Below are positions 1 through 10,853 of a DNA stretch of 64,000 bases, piece after piece (position 1 is the first letter of the stretch; the number at the start of each line of letters is the position of its first letter). Position numbers and translations under genes: made by a program. Source of the DNA: Albifimbria verrucaria (taxonomy: Eukaryota; Ascomycota; Sordariomycetes; Hypocreales; Stachybotryaceae); contig JAHREC010000062.1 of NCBI GenBank assembly GCA_020081605.1, forward strand, positions 682,001 through 746,000, given 5' to 3'. The notes below the pieces were generated by a model. It was given only the letters and a program-made list of their open reading frames with translations. It ran no database searches and was not told the DNA's origin.

Positions 1-21
1 GTTCTATTTTACAGTGCTCTA

Positions 22-1504
22 TTACCAATCCCTGACATCAAATGGACTTGCGGACGCTTGAGGCGCAACACACTTGTTCGCCAACGCCGCCTTACCCTCC
101 TTGCTGGTAGCGCTGACGCAGTCAACTCCAATATCCTTCACACCGTCGCACAGGAAAACGGGCTTTCCGCCGCAAGGGCTCTGGATGTTGAAGTCCTTGA
201 ACTTGATGTTCTCGCACACCGCGTTGGGGTTGGTGCTGCAGGTCAGCCTGGCGACAGCATCGCCGTACTTGCCGGAGCTGTACCCGGTGAAGTTCTGGAA
301 CAGCACGTTGGTGATGTTCATCTGGGAGGGGTATTGGGCGCAGGTAGTGGCGTTGATGTTGAAGTAGCACGAGTCGATGAAGGCGGTGTACTCGTTGTTT
401 CCGCCCCAGAAGTTGCGGAAGGTGATGTTATCGATGAAACCGTAGCCAATATCAGGGCCGGCCCACGTCTTGAGACGGGCGCCGTGCTGGCCGTTCAGCA
501 TCCAAACGTTCTCAATGACGGCGTCCTTGACAAAAGACAGCTCGCCCTTGTACTGGCCCAGGGAGCCGATTGACTGGCCGTGAGTGCCGTTGCAGTACAT
601 TGTGTCGACGTGAATGTCAGTAGCATTGCTCTTAGGAGAGAAGCAGTCATCGCCAATGTCGACCCAGGTGCGCTCGACGGTGAGGTGCTCAATGTTCAGG
701 AGTCAAAGAAATCCGTGTTCTTGGGGAGCGCAGTAGCGTTGTTGGACTGGGCTGTGCAGATGACATCCTTGAACGAAATGTCCTTGGCTATTCAGATGTC
801 AGCAATGAACGATGAATGAGGGCAGGTGTCTTACAAGTGACGACAAAGTTGGTCCAGCAGGGTGAGTCCTTGAAGTGAATGCCCTGAATGTCAAGGCCGG
901 TTGCGTTCTGGGCATAGAACAGAATGGGGCGGAGGTAGACATTGCCGGGGTCGAGAATCTCACGGCCGGAGAATTCGTTCCACCAACGCTGGCCGTTACC
1001 GTTCAGGACACCCTTGCCATAGATCTTGATGTCCTTGCCACCCCACTTCCAGAACATGATGGAGTTCTACGATGGGTTAGCCGAGCTTTACTATCATGTG
1101 CTTCATAGAGAAACTAACCTGGAAAGGATGGGCAAAAGAGTTCTTCTGCCAGTACGCGGTGTCATTGGTGAACTTGATCTCACCCTCGAGATGGACGTGG
1201 ATGTCATCCAGCCAGGTAAGATCAAGCGGCTTGCCGATGATGTAAGTCTTCCCCTTGGGCAGGTACAGAGTACCACCCTTGTTGGCCTGCTTCAGACCAT
1301 CGTAGAACTCGGACGAGACATCATCCAAGTCATTATCAGACGCCCTGATGGTGAAGCAGGGGCGCTTAGGATCGCATGGTGATCTGTAAGGGTGCTTATC
1401 ACGGAACTCGTCAATGCTCCGGGAACTCCAGCTGGAAGCTCCAGAGCTGTGGCAATGGCGCCTACAAAGAGGAACGCGGCCGAGAGATATCCAGAGACCT
1501 TCAT
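22..1504 (-). CDS. Exo-polygalacturonase, glycoside hydrolase family 28 (secreted)
   Basis: This enzyme hydrolyses terminal galacturonic acid from pectin outside the cell. The start at 1504 gives a clear signal peptide (MKVSGYLSAAFLFVGAIATA). Introns are at 1067-1118 and 788-834, both GT..AG, and joining them gives an uninterrupted family fold. The GH28 catalytic signatures appear in order: NTD (in NTDFFDS), DD (GDDCFSPK), the THG-QSIGS loop and RLK (ARLKTW). The C-terminal part has the paired cysteines and many N-glycosylation sites typical of fungal PgaX-type exo-enzymes. Two frame breaks lie in C runs on the coding strand (near 1421-1423 and 699-700). Adding one C at each restores the protein, so I treat them as likely sequencing deletions. 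The alternative is a recent pseudogene. The mature enzyme would be about 430 residues, normal for the family. Confidence 0.88.
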
Positions 1505-4005
1505 CTTGACAATTGAGCGGCAAAGGAGGCAAGGAGATTGTGGCAAGGACCAAGTCGCCTGTCTGAGCCATTGCCATTATGCCGGGCCCAAGACAACCTT
1601 ATATAGAGCCCCGTCATTTAGTTCGTCCTCCTACCCCATACTATCTATCCCTGCGGCAGCATTGCAGGAGAATTCCAGTGGTCCATCGGTTGGCGGTACA
1701 TAGCAGAGGCACGATGCGGGATCAGCAAAAACGGCCATGCGCGTTCGAGGGTTCAATTGAGGCTGGGGAAAGGCTAGACCGTCATAGGCCTAATGTAGTC
1801 TGTTGCATGGGAGATTGTTCATTAGCTGATGGTGGCCGGGCTGCTCTGATTTGTGGACCTGGATTTATCCGCGGCTCACCTTTCCCGTGGACATTTATTT
1901 CCCAGATCTACGCCGTACGGTACGAGCCGACTGGTCCTCGGTGATGATGCTGTTGAATAAGCCGGAGAGAGGTACATATCGCCAACCGACGTTGCTGGTT
2001 TGCTGGTTCGAGGCATCGTGGTTAACCGATGTCGGATATCGTTGCGGAGTTTGGTTCCGTCCTTTGGTGTTGCGTGTGCATGACAAAGACTGGCCTTTCT
2101 TTCAGCTGCTGATGCTGAATATTTTGCCTGGCCCCGATATCAATTTCCCCAGCTTTTGCCTTGGGCGTGCTTCTCCACGATTCATCCCTCAATTATAAGC
2201 TTAATTTCATCTTTAATCTGTCCCAGACGCCTTAATTCCTCTAGTCACATTGCAAGTCTGTGCACGTCCCCGTTCGGCTACTGGCAATAGGAATGCCCGC
2301 CCATATCTGTTCATTCTTGGGACAGAGAGACAATTTGAAAAAAAAATCCGACAATTCAGTCGATATTTATTGTAATTTTAATCGCGCAGACTATCGTAGG
2401 TTTTCGCTGTTTCTCAAGTCTGGCGCCGTATCTCAATGGCACTGCTGGCCGTCCATGCAAGCTGTGTTAGATGTTGGCAACACAACGCACCAACGGTCTT
2501 GCGACAAATCCAATGAGAAATGCATGAAAAGGATTGTCTATATCATATGTGGAGAATTGTTTTTGGAACTGCGTGGTAAGTAATTATTGAACGCTGCCAA
2601 TAGCAGCCGCGTCGCAAGCTCTAAGTGGTGTATCCACACATTTCTAATGCCGCATCACTGTCTAACGATGGTCAACGGACGCCTTGTCTGCAATTCAGCT
2701 GCCGTCAAAATCGTGGCAGACATTCTGTATGGCCATATGCTTGGAGTAGATCCGACTGATCTAATTCATAGCAACTAGGGGCGGCTGGCCATCGATAGTC
2801 ATACATCGTAGCGTGGTTTGAACACACATCCTGTGAGGGATATCAGACGCTCATGCGCCATACAAACTTGGGGTCGAAATCCAGGGACGTTGGAGCTGTG
2901 AAATAGCAGTCGTTGGAGGTGACACCCAGCCATCAGCCGTAACCACCAATCACAGCTTACCACATCGTTTGAGGCTCAAGCGAGACACAACGCCAAGAAC
3001 TTCCGTAGCTATTCACGACCATTGCCAAGGAATTCCGGGATCCACAGGAAGGAGGAAGCAGCACGCTAGCTGTGAATGGAACAGACGAAGCTTGATATAA
3101 AATTGGTAGCCGAGAAGCGCAGTCATGCAGAACTCATCATTCTTCTGTCCAAGAGATGAAGCGAACGTTCGGGTGACGACCTCTCCAGTCACATACTGTA
3201 CTGGAATATGCTTAGCTAGTATCCCTTTCCAGACAATGGATATAAATGACAAAGTGCTCGGCAGTTTTTGCTCGGAGTGTTCTAAGCTACATGTAAGTCT
3301 TCCAATATGTGCTACGACATGGAATATTCATTTCACTTGCGTGGCCTCAATCCTATTTTGACGGCCACGAGTCTGAGCAAACAACTCTCCTTCAATCCAT
3401 CTCTCTTTCTGCCAGCAATGTCGCTCGTTTGCCGTTGGTGCGGTGAGCGTGTTGGAAATTCTGTAGGTGAATTCCTGACACGGATGCTAGGTGTCCCATT
3501 CATGGTCATACTGGCGAGCCCAGAAAGCCGAAATACACATAGTGGCCATGTTGGCGAGCCGCTGGATGTGGGAGATGCGAATCAAAAAGGTGGGACGGAC
3601 ATGAGCAGCCTCGTGGACTGGCTGCGAGAGAATGGAACGAAGGCACGGACAATATACGGGCCGGGACCTCGACCAACGCCTGTCAGGCTGAGGTGGTATT
3701 GTTTACTCCTGGCAAAGCAGATCAGAGAATCTGCACAGGGGTTGGAGTTATGTAATTTCCTCGAGAAGCTTTTCTGCATGCAATTATCAGTGTGATGAAA
3801 AAACTCGAACCCCTTTATTCCAAACTTTTATGAAATGCATGTAGCATATTTTGGCTTTCATAATTATCATCATCTTTACTTCTTCATTCACGCATCCCAA
3901 TTATATCCAATGGAAAAAATATGACTACGCATATGTGATTCAACTGCTTTACATTGAGGCCAACAATCTGGATTAACAAACCATTGAGTTATTTCCTGCA
4001 TCACG
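1505..4005. other. Intergenic, no supported gene (2.5 kb)
   Basis: This stretch separates the polygalacturonase promoter from the membrane-protein gene. A few open frames of 60-160 codons occur, the longest at 3307-3795, but none shows a recognisable domain, a convincing intron pattern or a family-like composition. The first few hundred bases upstream of 1504 are the likely polygalacturonase promoter. I see no repeat array or RNA gene. Confidence 0.5.
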
Positions 4006-5976
4006 ATGGACCTAGCTCGTCCGCCTGATCGACCTGCAGAGGGCCAGATCTTCCAACAATCCGTGAAACCCTCGAGGAATGATGCCTCGAGTCCTCGAGA
4101 AGAGGGATTCCAGCTCATTGCGGACTTGGAATCCACTCATGACCGGCATTGTATGGGAGAAGGCGCACCCTCATACCTAGCAATCAAGAGGGAGGCGAGG
4201 CGCAATCGCTAAGCTCAAGGCATACAGTGCATCATGCTGGCTTGCCCAATGGCCTCGAAAGTCCAGTACCTCCTATGACTCTGGCGAGGCAAGACGAAGC
4301 CGTTTTACCAGGAACCTCCTATTTGGAGCCTCAGCAACTCGTCGAACCACCCCGGAAAAAGCGGTGGGCATTCTTCCCTCAGTTCGTTGTTGGGAGTGCC
4401 CTCACTTTGGGCATTATTACACTCATAGGATTCCTAATCATAGAAGGTTCAAGAAATAGAGAATTTACCAGTGGCGATTGTGAAGGGGCCGACGCCAAAG
4501 GCATACAGGCCTCCTTGCTAATCAACTTAATAGCAGCTCCTAGCCTCACATTTAGCCAAGCAAAGCTCGTTGATCTTGTCTGGGATACAATCTTTGGTCA
4601 AGGTGGAAGGTTTTTGCATGCTTGGGGGCTATATCGGGTTGTGGCAAGATGCCTCACTGCGACAATGGAATCTAATAGCATTCCCATGAATCATTACTTG
4701 GACTTGAGCTTTTCAACTACATCGTTGAATTCTTTTTGGGCTGCATTCTCTCTACTGTTCGACAAGCGGAAATTTCAACCAATATATTTAAGACTATGGT
4801 TGATTTTTGCCATTGCATATGTGTTGGGGTTTTCAACACTTTGGAGCGCCGCCACTGGGTATATCAGCAGATCCATTCCTACATATTCGGTCCAAGGGAC
4901 TACCTACGTGTCTCTTCGATCTCGGGAACTAACACTTTGCTGGGTTTTTGACGATGAACGCGTTACAATCAATGGCAGCGATACTATTATCAACGGCCCT
5001 CAGTTTAGCCAGTTAATCTCCGATGCACATGGAATCCGCCTCGACAATATCAACATACTCGATAGTGATCTCCCAGGTGAGATGGACGAGTTTGTGGACG
5101 TTTATGCCTGTGAGAATATTTCTTTACCCAATGCTGGATCGTGATAATTAGCTAACATAGTTGTGGAACAGATTTTGTGACGAAGAATAGCCTGAAATAT
5201 GGTGGTCCTAAGGGCCTACCAGGGCAACCAAAAAGCGGTGCCTGGCAATATGAGAATGCGAAAAGAATTCCCAAAGAGCAGCAAGCTCAGGTGCCAGACC
5301 TACCTGAGAACTCAGCGATAGCGGCACACGAGACAAAGTTTATTGAAAACACGACAGTAACATCGCTACATTCTAGTTACAATCAGTACAATTCTTCCAT
5401 CTGGCTTAAAGGAAAACTAGTCACATTACAAGCACCTTTTCTCGACGGAAGCTTGACATGTTCAGAGCATTATCTCACCCGATTTGAGGATGATCTGTAC
5501 ACGAGTAATAACCCGTTTGAGTTATGTCTATGTCTGAATGGTGTTCCGGTGAACGAAAAGATTGACGCAAATACACCCACTGGCTGCATCAGTGATATGG
5601 GATACGGCTGGGGTTTTCTGCTTATGTGACAGCTAGTGCGATTGTCCTTGAGACCATTTGGCTATTTACTAGCTGGCTGGTACTAAAATGGACGCGTCGA
5701 ACTAGCTCGCTTGTGAGAACCGAGCGCACGGGCGAAGGTGTCGTCCGTAACATCCTTGATGCTGCTGAGGCTATATCGGAACATCTCGGCAGCCAACACT
5801 CGGCTTATACAGAAAAGGATTTGAGGAAACGATTGGATAGTTGTGGACCAATAGGTTTTGTGATTGAGAAGCAAGCTGGAATAGACCATATTGGGGTTCG
5901 AGACATCGGAAAGGTCGATTCAGAAGAGGGAATGCGGAAAAGAGTCAAAATTGAGCAGCAGACATTATACGGATGA
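4006..5976 (+). CDS. Fungal multipass membrane protein, unknown function
   Basis: I do not recognise a named family. The start at 4006 gives a soluble, charged N-terminus of about 100 residues ending in PPRKKRWAFF, followed by a strong membrane segment (QFVVGSALTLGIITLIGFLI). A second hydrophobic region is around LRLWLIFAIAYVLGFSTLW, and the last is near the C-terminus (TASAIVLETIWLFTSWLVL). Between the later segments lies a likely extracytoplasmic domain with N-glycosylation motifs. This layout resembles fungal plasma-membrane hypothetical proteins. One intron, 5110-5171 (GTGAGA..CAG), joins DVYA to FVTKNS. Two frame breaks sit in homopolymers: CCC at 4168-4170, which connects the 4006 start to the main frame, and TTTT at 5614-5617, which connects the last membrane segment. 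Function is unknown. Confidence 0.65.
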
Positions 5977-6699
5977 GTTATATATTGTTGATGACGAAAG
6001 GGTGTTGTGAGTTGTGAATGATGCATGATGGGTTAGTGTACGAGGTAGAAACATATCACTGGTATCGTACAAGTATGAGTGGTGATTGAGCACACTGTTC
6101 GCGAGAAGCTTACATTTACATACGAGTATTATTCTTGGAATATTCGATTAAAATTAAAATAATACTCTGGTGTTCTCGGAATTAACTCAGAAGATTATTT
6201 CAATTTTATTCAAATTTTATTCTACTTTTATTCTACTCTTAGTCGACTGTTCAACGACATTGACCCTGTTACTCATAGGTGATCGTGCTCAGAAGCGCAA
6301 TTTTATTTATTGAACACAGGCTGAATCGCGATAGAGAGGTACTCCAAGCTCACCTAAGCCACAGTATTCTTCTTTCATTATATATTTTGTTGACTTTCAT
6401 CCATAATGTAAGCTTGACCACTCAACGTTTTTCGAAAGTGGAAGACAAAAATACGACTGGTGGCAGCTGTAATCACTCTCGATCGTGGGTCTGAAATACA
6501 ACAGCGATGTACAACAACACTCATCTAAGTCGTGCAAACGCCCTCACTTTTATCTCACCTTCAACATCACCATTCAAACGCTGCAACAAAACAAATTTCC
6601 TCAACCAAAACTACACGGCCACCATCATCTTCAATTATCCGCATCACCATAATCATCATCACCATCACCAACACCATCATCATCATCAACATCGTCATC
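5977..6699. other. AT-rich intergenic region and 5' leader
   Basis: The part from about 6100 to 6260 is AT-rich with repeated ATTTTATT words. The part after 6500 becomes CA/CAT-rich and probably serves as the leader of the next gene. No gene is supported. Confidence 0.4.
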
Positions 6700-6703
6700 A
6701 TGA
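6632..6703 (+). repeat. CAT/CAC trinucleotide-rich tract
   Basis: An imperfect run of CAT, CAC and AAC triplets extends to the start codon at 6700. It looks like a simple-sequence 5' leader rather than coding DNA, although one frame reads as a histidine-rich stretch. Confidence 0.6.
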
Positions 6704-7715
6704 GCACGCCAAGGTTTGTTTTCTTCACACCATCACCCTTTACCAAACTTGTGCCCTTCAACTGTCCTTACAGCTACGAGTAAAGGCTAACATCAACCCA
6801 GCGGAAGACCATTTGATGCGCGTTATGAGAGCCAGCTCTCAGAGTATTGAAAGACAAAGAGGCTACTGCGCCTTAACAGCATCCATTTCAAAGCTGCTCG
6901 ATCTAAGTTCGAGAAAGCTTGCCGGGATAAGCTCAGCGACTCAGAGGGTGCCCGGTTCTTCTGGCCACAGCCTGACAAGGCCTGGAACAAGCATCCTGGT
7001 TGGGTTATGCTTGCATTTACAACCAGAGATAAGTGCGACAAGGCCGAGGAAGAGCTTAAAGACTTCGAGTTTTGGGGTCGTAAGATCGGTGTTCAAAGAG
7101 CGCACACAGCCAAGGTCAGTATCACGCAACTACTTTGTTTCATTCTGGTGACCTTTAATTGCTAATTCGAATCACAGCGTACGCAGCCAACTGGTCAAGC
7201 TACTGCCTCTCCCGCAATAACAGCCGCCCCTACCGCAAATCCCTTCCTTGTTCCCGCTGCCGCCGCCCTTCTGCTGCTTCCGCTGTCGCTGCCGACTCTA
7301 CTATCGCTGCCAACACTACCATTGCAGCTAACACTGCCATCGCTGCTACCGCTGCTACCGCTGCTATCGCTGCTGCTCAGCCGCAGTCAAACTTCCTGGT
7401 GCTACTCCCCAGACCATTGCTTTCGCTGCCGCCGCCGCTATTGAGGCTGTCGCCAACATTACGACCCCGGCCCCGGTTCTAGCTCCTGTCCAAGCTCCTA
7501 CTCCCACTACCGCTATCGCTACTAGTACCGCCGCTCTAGCTCCAGCTCCAGCTTCCACTCCTGCCTCGGCCACTGAAGTGCCGGCCAGCATTCTTGCACT
7601 TCTCAAAGACCTCTCCGGCGCGGAGCAGGAGAGCGGAGACGAGGATGTTAAATTGCTTTCTGAGCAGCTCCGGAAATCCCTGCGAATATCATCTGATACA
7701 GAACAGGACGAGTGA
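6700..7715 (+). pseudogene. Degenerate gene: RRM-like half-domain plus Ala/Pro/Thr-rich region
   Basis: A short first exon (MSTP) is joined across 6714-6801 to a second exon, then across 7115-7177 to a third. Exon 2 ends with residues resembling the second half of an RNA-recognition motif (GWVMLAFTTRDKCDKAEEEL then FEFWGRKIGVQRA). Exon 3 is a long Ala/Thr/Pro low-complexity region with repeated AANT units, ending in an acidic tail at the TGA at 7713-7715. An in-frame TGA at 6848-6850 interrupts exon 2, and it could derive from CGA by one C-to-T change. Two further breaks lie in C runs (7266-7268, 7381-7382). An RNA-binding role is only inferred from the RRM resemblance. The gene may be intact if the TGA is an error or lies in an unrecognised intron. 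Confidence 0.45.
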
Positions 7716-8861
7716 TCGACAGTGCTCTCTTTGTATACGCCCTCTGGACAGCTGAAGGTCCAAAGACAACCAAACTCATCTCAGATGGGGAAACCCCAAT
7801 CTAATTTTTTTCTAGGACCGAGTGTCTGTATGGGGAAACCCCTGCTATTCTTTTCTTCAACGGCCTAGTGTCCGACTTCTTTCAATGTTTTTGTAAGGCC
7901 TGGTGTCTGTATTCTTCCAGGGTACTGCCCCTGGTCGAGCCAGCGGGCTGGTCCCCTCTGGGGAATGGGTTCGACTCCCATCTCGTGCCTTTACTATGTG
8001 AGACATGACTTTGGAAAGAGACTATGGGTACGTAACATCCTCCTCCTAATACGACAGGCTCGCATGGCTAACTCTTTTATCTCTTTCCTTGGCCTGCTCG
8101 GTTCCCACCGCTTTTGTTCTAACGGAGATTTATTATACGATAAGACATGCATAATGCTTGGCTGTTATTTGGCACACCCTTATGAGCTTGTACGAAGGAA
8201 AGGCGCTGTAATGTAGTTCAACAACACCAGTCTGAAGTGAATAGAGAGGGAAAAGGCAGTGACTGCAAGGACCAGCGTGGTAAATAATTTCTACAAATAT
8301 ACGAGGGAAACACAACCAATATAGGGATAAAATTAGAATGCACTTCTACGAGTACGCGTGGAAAACACGACTAATACACAGATAAAACTCGAGCATAATT
8401 CTAATTGTATTCTAGCGGATGAAGAAGAAATATGTGATTAAACTCTGATATTAATCGAATACTGTCCAAATCCGAAAAAACCAAAAAAACTGCATGGTTT
8501 ATATATTTCTCTTCCCATATTTTGTGATGATATGGAGTGTTCCTATGGTGATGGTTCACCACCATTGTGAGTACTTACTTACCACCATGCCTAAGGGCAC
8601 TTTCTACACTGAGCCAGTCCGCGGTCTACAATTCAGGCTCAAGCTTGGATGGCAACCAGCTGCACACAAGAGAGCCGGATTTGGCTCATTATTATCTCAC
8701 TCACAACTTTGTCACCTGAATTCTGAAAGCTTCAACACAACAAACGCACACTCACGCACACGCACACCTTACAGACCAACATCAAACACGCAAGTTGCAT
8801 TTTCCATCTTCTTCGTTATTTCTCTTTCTTTCATGACCGAAACTGACCTCATGAGTGCAGA
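7716..8861. other. Intergenic region with structured segment at its left
   Basis: The left 280 bases hold a hairpin-rich stretch described separately. From 8290 to 8480 the DNA is AT-rich, with a repeated CACRA-CTAATA-type phrase. The segment just left of 8862 is CA-rich and looks like a leader. Open frames here have no family features. Confidence 0.4.
7783..7990 (+). repeat. String of short hairpins and GGGGAAACCCC motifs, ending in a tRNA T-arm-like element
   Basis: Two GGGGAAACCCC hairpins (near 7785 and 7832) are interleaved with three copies of a CCKDGTGTCYG motif. Next come CCAGGG-tactgc-CCCTGG, AGCC-agcg-GGCT and CCCC-tct-GGGG. The last element is ATGGG-TTCGACT-CCCAT (near 7963-7979), which matches a tRNA T-arm in stem and loop length. 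A complete tRNA is absent: there is no 7-nt anticodon loop and no matching 5' acceptor strand. A related block occurs after the next locus. Confidence 0.5.
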
Positions 8862-9461
8862 ATGACCGACGAACAAGTGAACGAGCTGTCCGAAGAAATG
8901 AAGAAGCTCATGGACACCGAGAACCCTTGGCCTAAGAGCTGGCAGATCGATGACGCGGAACCTGGGCGCGATTTAGATAACTCTTTGGCCGACTGGCCTA
9001 AATATCAGGCGTACTTCGAGTCATTCGGCATGCCAACGCACCGAGTCGTAACGGACGCGTCTGGTACCGTTCGATTGCAGGGTGCCGGAAGGGCCAGCCT
9101 TTAATCTGCCGGCTTCGAGAAAACCAAGGATGAAGTTTGCCTTGGCTAGGATGGCTACGACAAATTTGCGCATTGGCAAGCAAGCGGGCGTCGAGTCACT
9201 AAGGACATGGTGCAGAAGGAGGATTGGAAATCAGACCGAATGGCGCCAGTCAATTTCGTCAACGAGTTTGGTGAAGTGGTTGATACTGTTTATCCTGCCA
9301 TGGAAAAGGCAGATCTGCCAAGCCGTCTCCAGGAGCCCAAGACACTACATACTCGCCTGGAAACTAGAGACCGGCGAAACCCGAAGAAGCCATCCAAACC
9401 CACCCCATCCGCATCAACCGAACGCTCTGGAGCTTGGGCTGGAACCACTGGAGAGAACTGA
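8862..9461 (+). pseudogene. Degenerate hypothetical gene, two in-frame stops
   Basis: The frame starts at ATG 8862 with a hydrophilic protein (MTDEQVNELSEEMKKLMDTE). The same frame continues through TAA (9102-9104) and TAG (9147-9149) into protein-like sequence with aromatic and charged residues (GYDKFAHWQASGRRVTKDMV and following). It ends at TGA 9459-9461. Both stops could come from Gln codons by C-to-T change. Alternatively the break region contains homopolymer deletions, since an overlapping frame is open across it. No known domain is seen. It resembles the preceding locus in layout: CA-rich leader, degenerate ORF, then a GGGGAAACCC and hairpin block downstream. I infer that the two are members of one element or gene family. 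Confidence 0.4.
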
Positions 9462-9597
9462 GATGGTCCACCCAGCTGCCGACTATACTGGAACCTCACA
9501 TGTGATTATCAGACCTGATTGCTCTACTTAACCCTGCGGTTGAGACTTTACCAACACCTTCAACACGGCCGAAAGGTCATCAAACTTCTAAACATAG

Positions 9598-9752
9598 ATG
9601 GGGAAACCCTACTCTATTCATTTTTCTTGAAGGGCACACGCCCGTCTATTTCTTGGGTCCAACGTCCCTGGACTTCGGTCCTAAGATCGTATGGCGCGTG
9701 AGCGTCTGGTGTCCCTCACAGGAGGTGTGCTCGAATCACTCTATGGTCCCTA
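9598..9752 (+). repeat. Second hairpin-rich block related to the one at 7783-7990
   Basis: After a GATGGGGAAACCCT motif shared with the first block come GGGC-acac-GCCC, GGAC-TTCG-GTCC (a UUCG-type tetraloop) and GTGAG..CTCAC around a GTCTGGTGTCC motif. A T-arm-like GGTGTGCTCGAATCAC element closes the block. The order of elements parallels the first block although bases have diverged. Confidence 0.45.
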
Positions 9753-10853
9753 TTCTGAAGTGACTATTGAGCAGTAGCCACCTCTAATGTTTCTTACTCT
9801 GCTTCGTACATTCGGTCGCATGATAAGCCATCATGGATGAGGCAAATAGACCAACAAAAGCTATTACGACACCTACCGAGAAATGACATTGCAGCGTTAA
9901 GCTTCGCTTCTATTTGCAGTTAAAGGACGGTAAGTATGATTCTTTCTCTGCACATGTTCTGTTTCATTCTCAACTTCGCATCTCATTCTCTGGTTCATGC
10001 CCTGCTCTGTATACTCCACTCTTATTCCCAAAGGCCATATATACTAATTAATACTCACGGTTAGGCAAATACTACTCCATAGATCACAAGCTTTATTTTC
10101 TAAGCTTCACTTACAAACCACGGGCCCTCGAGTACGTCCTCACTATGGTTCTGGCGAGATGAACCCACGGACCGAGACGATGCATTATACTGGGAAGCCA
10201 ACTCAAACTCCGACTGAGTGTGAGCTAAAGTTTGTGCTCGCCGTGCTACGCGAATGTTCTACTACACACACATGACGCGGCGCATCTTTTGAATTCCAAG
10301 TAAAGCTCTTCTAGCTTGCTCACATAGTAAGCGAAGTATGTCTACCGATATTTCATCCTGTCAAAAATACAGAGTGTGTTAGCAACGTCCAACCGTGGTC
10401 TCTTTGAGCCCATCAATCCTCTCACTTACTGCCTCAGGTCCAGGCGTGCGTACGCTTAGATGACATTGGCAAAAAAAGAAGAGAGAGGAAAGAAACTGAA
10501 GATGCGCATCACATTTAACTCCATTATTCGGCATGAATTGATTGATGTCGAGTGTATCATGAGTTTGTCGAACATGCCTCACGGTTCGTTGCTTAGTCAA
10601 TGTCAATGGCCCAAGAAACACTGTCATGGAAGATGAATACAGACAAAAACCATTGGATAGGGTATTCTTCAAACCACACTCAGCTGGCTCAATTCATACA
10701 ATAATCAACCAAATGGCAAGAAAAGCTCCAATACAAAAAAATCTCGGACAGATCCGCAAAGTATTCCTGGCCCTTTCTAAGCCCCCTCGCGCCGAAACTC
10801 CTCGTCCCAGTTACACGCCCGCCCTGCAGGAAAACACGACAGCATCACATGTC
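9753..10853. other. Intergenic, nothing recognised
   Basis: This lies downstream of the degenerate locus and downstream of the convergent kinesin gene. Open frames are short and lack family features. Its right end is the probable 3' UTR and terminator of the kinesin gene. Confidence 0.4.

Noticed and set aside
3307..3795. 162-codon open frame in the first intergenic region
   Set aside because: No domain, no conserved-looking motif, no intron pattern, and composition like random sequence.
7918..7990. A tRNA gene ending in GGGTTCGACTCCC
   Set aside because: Only the T-arm fits. There is no 7-nt anticodon loop and no 5' strand to pair with the acceptor end.
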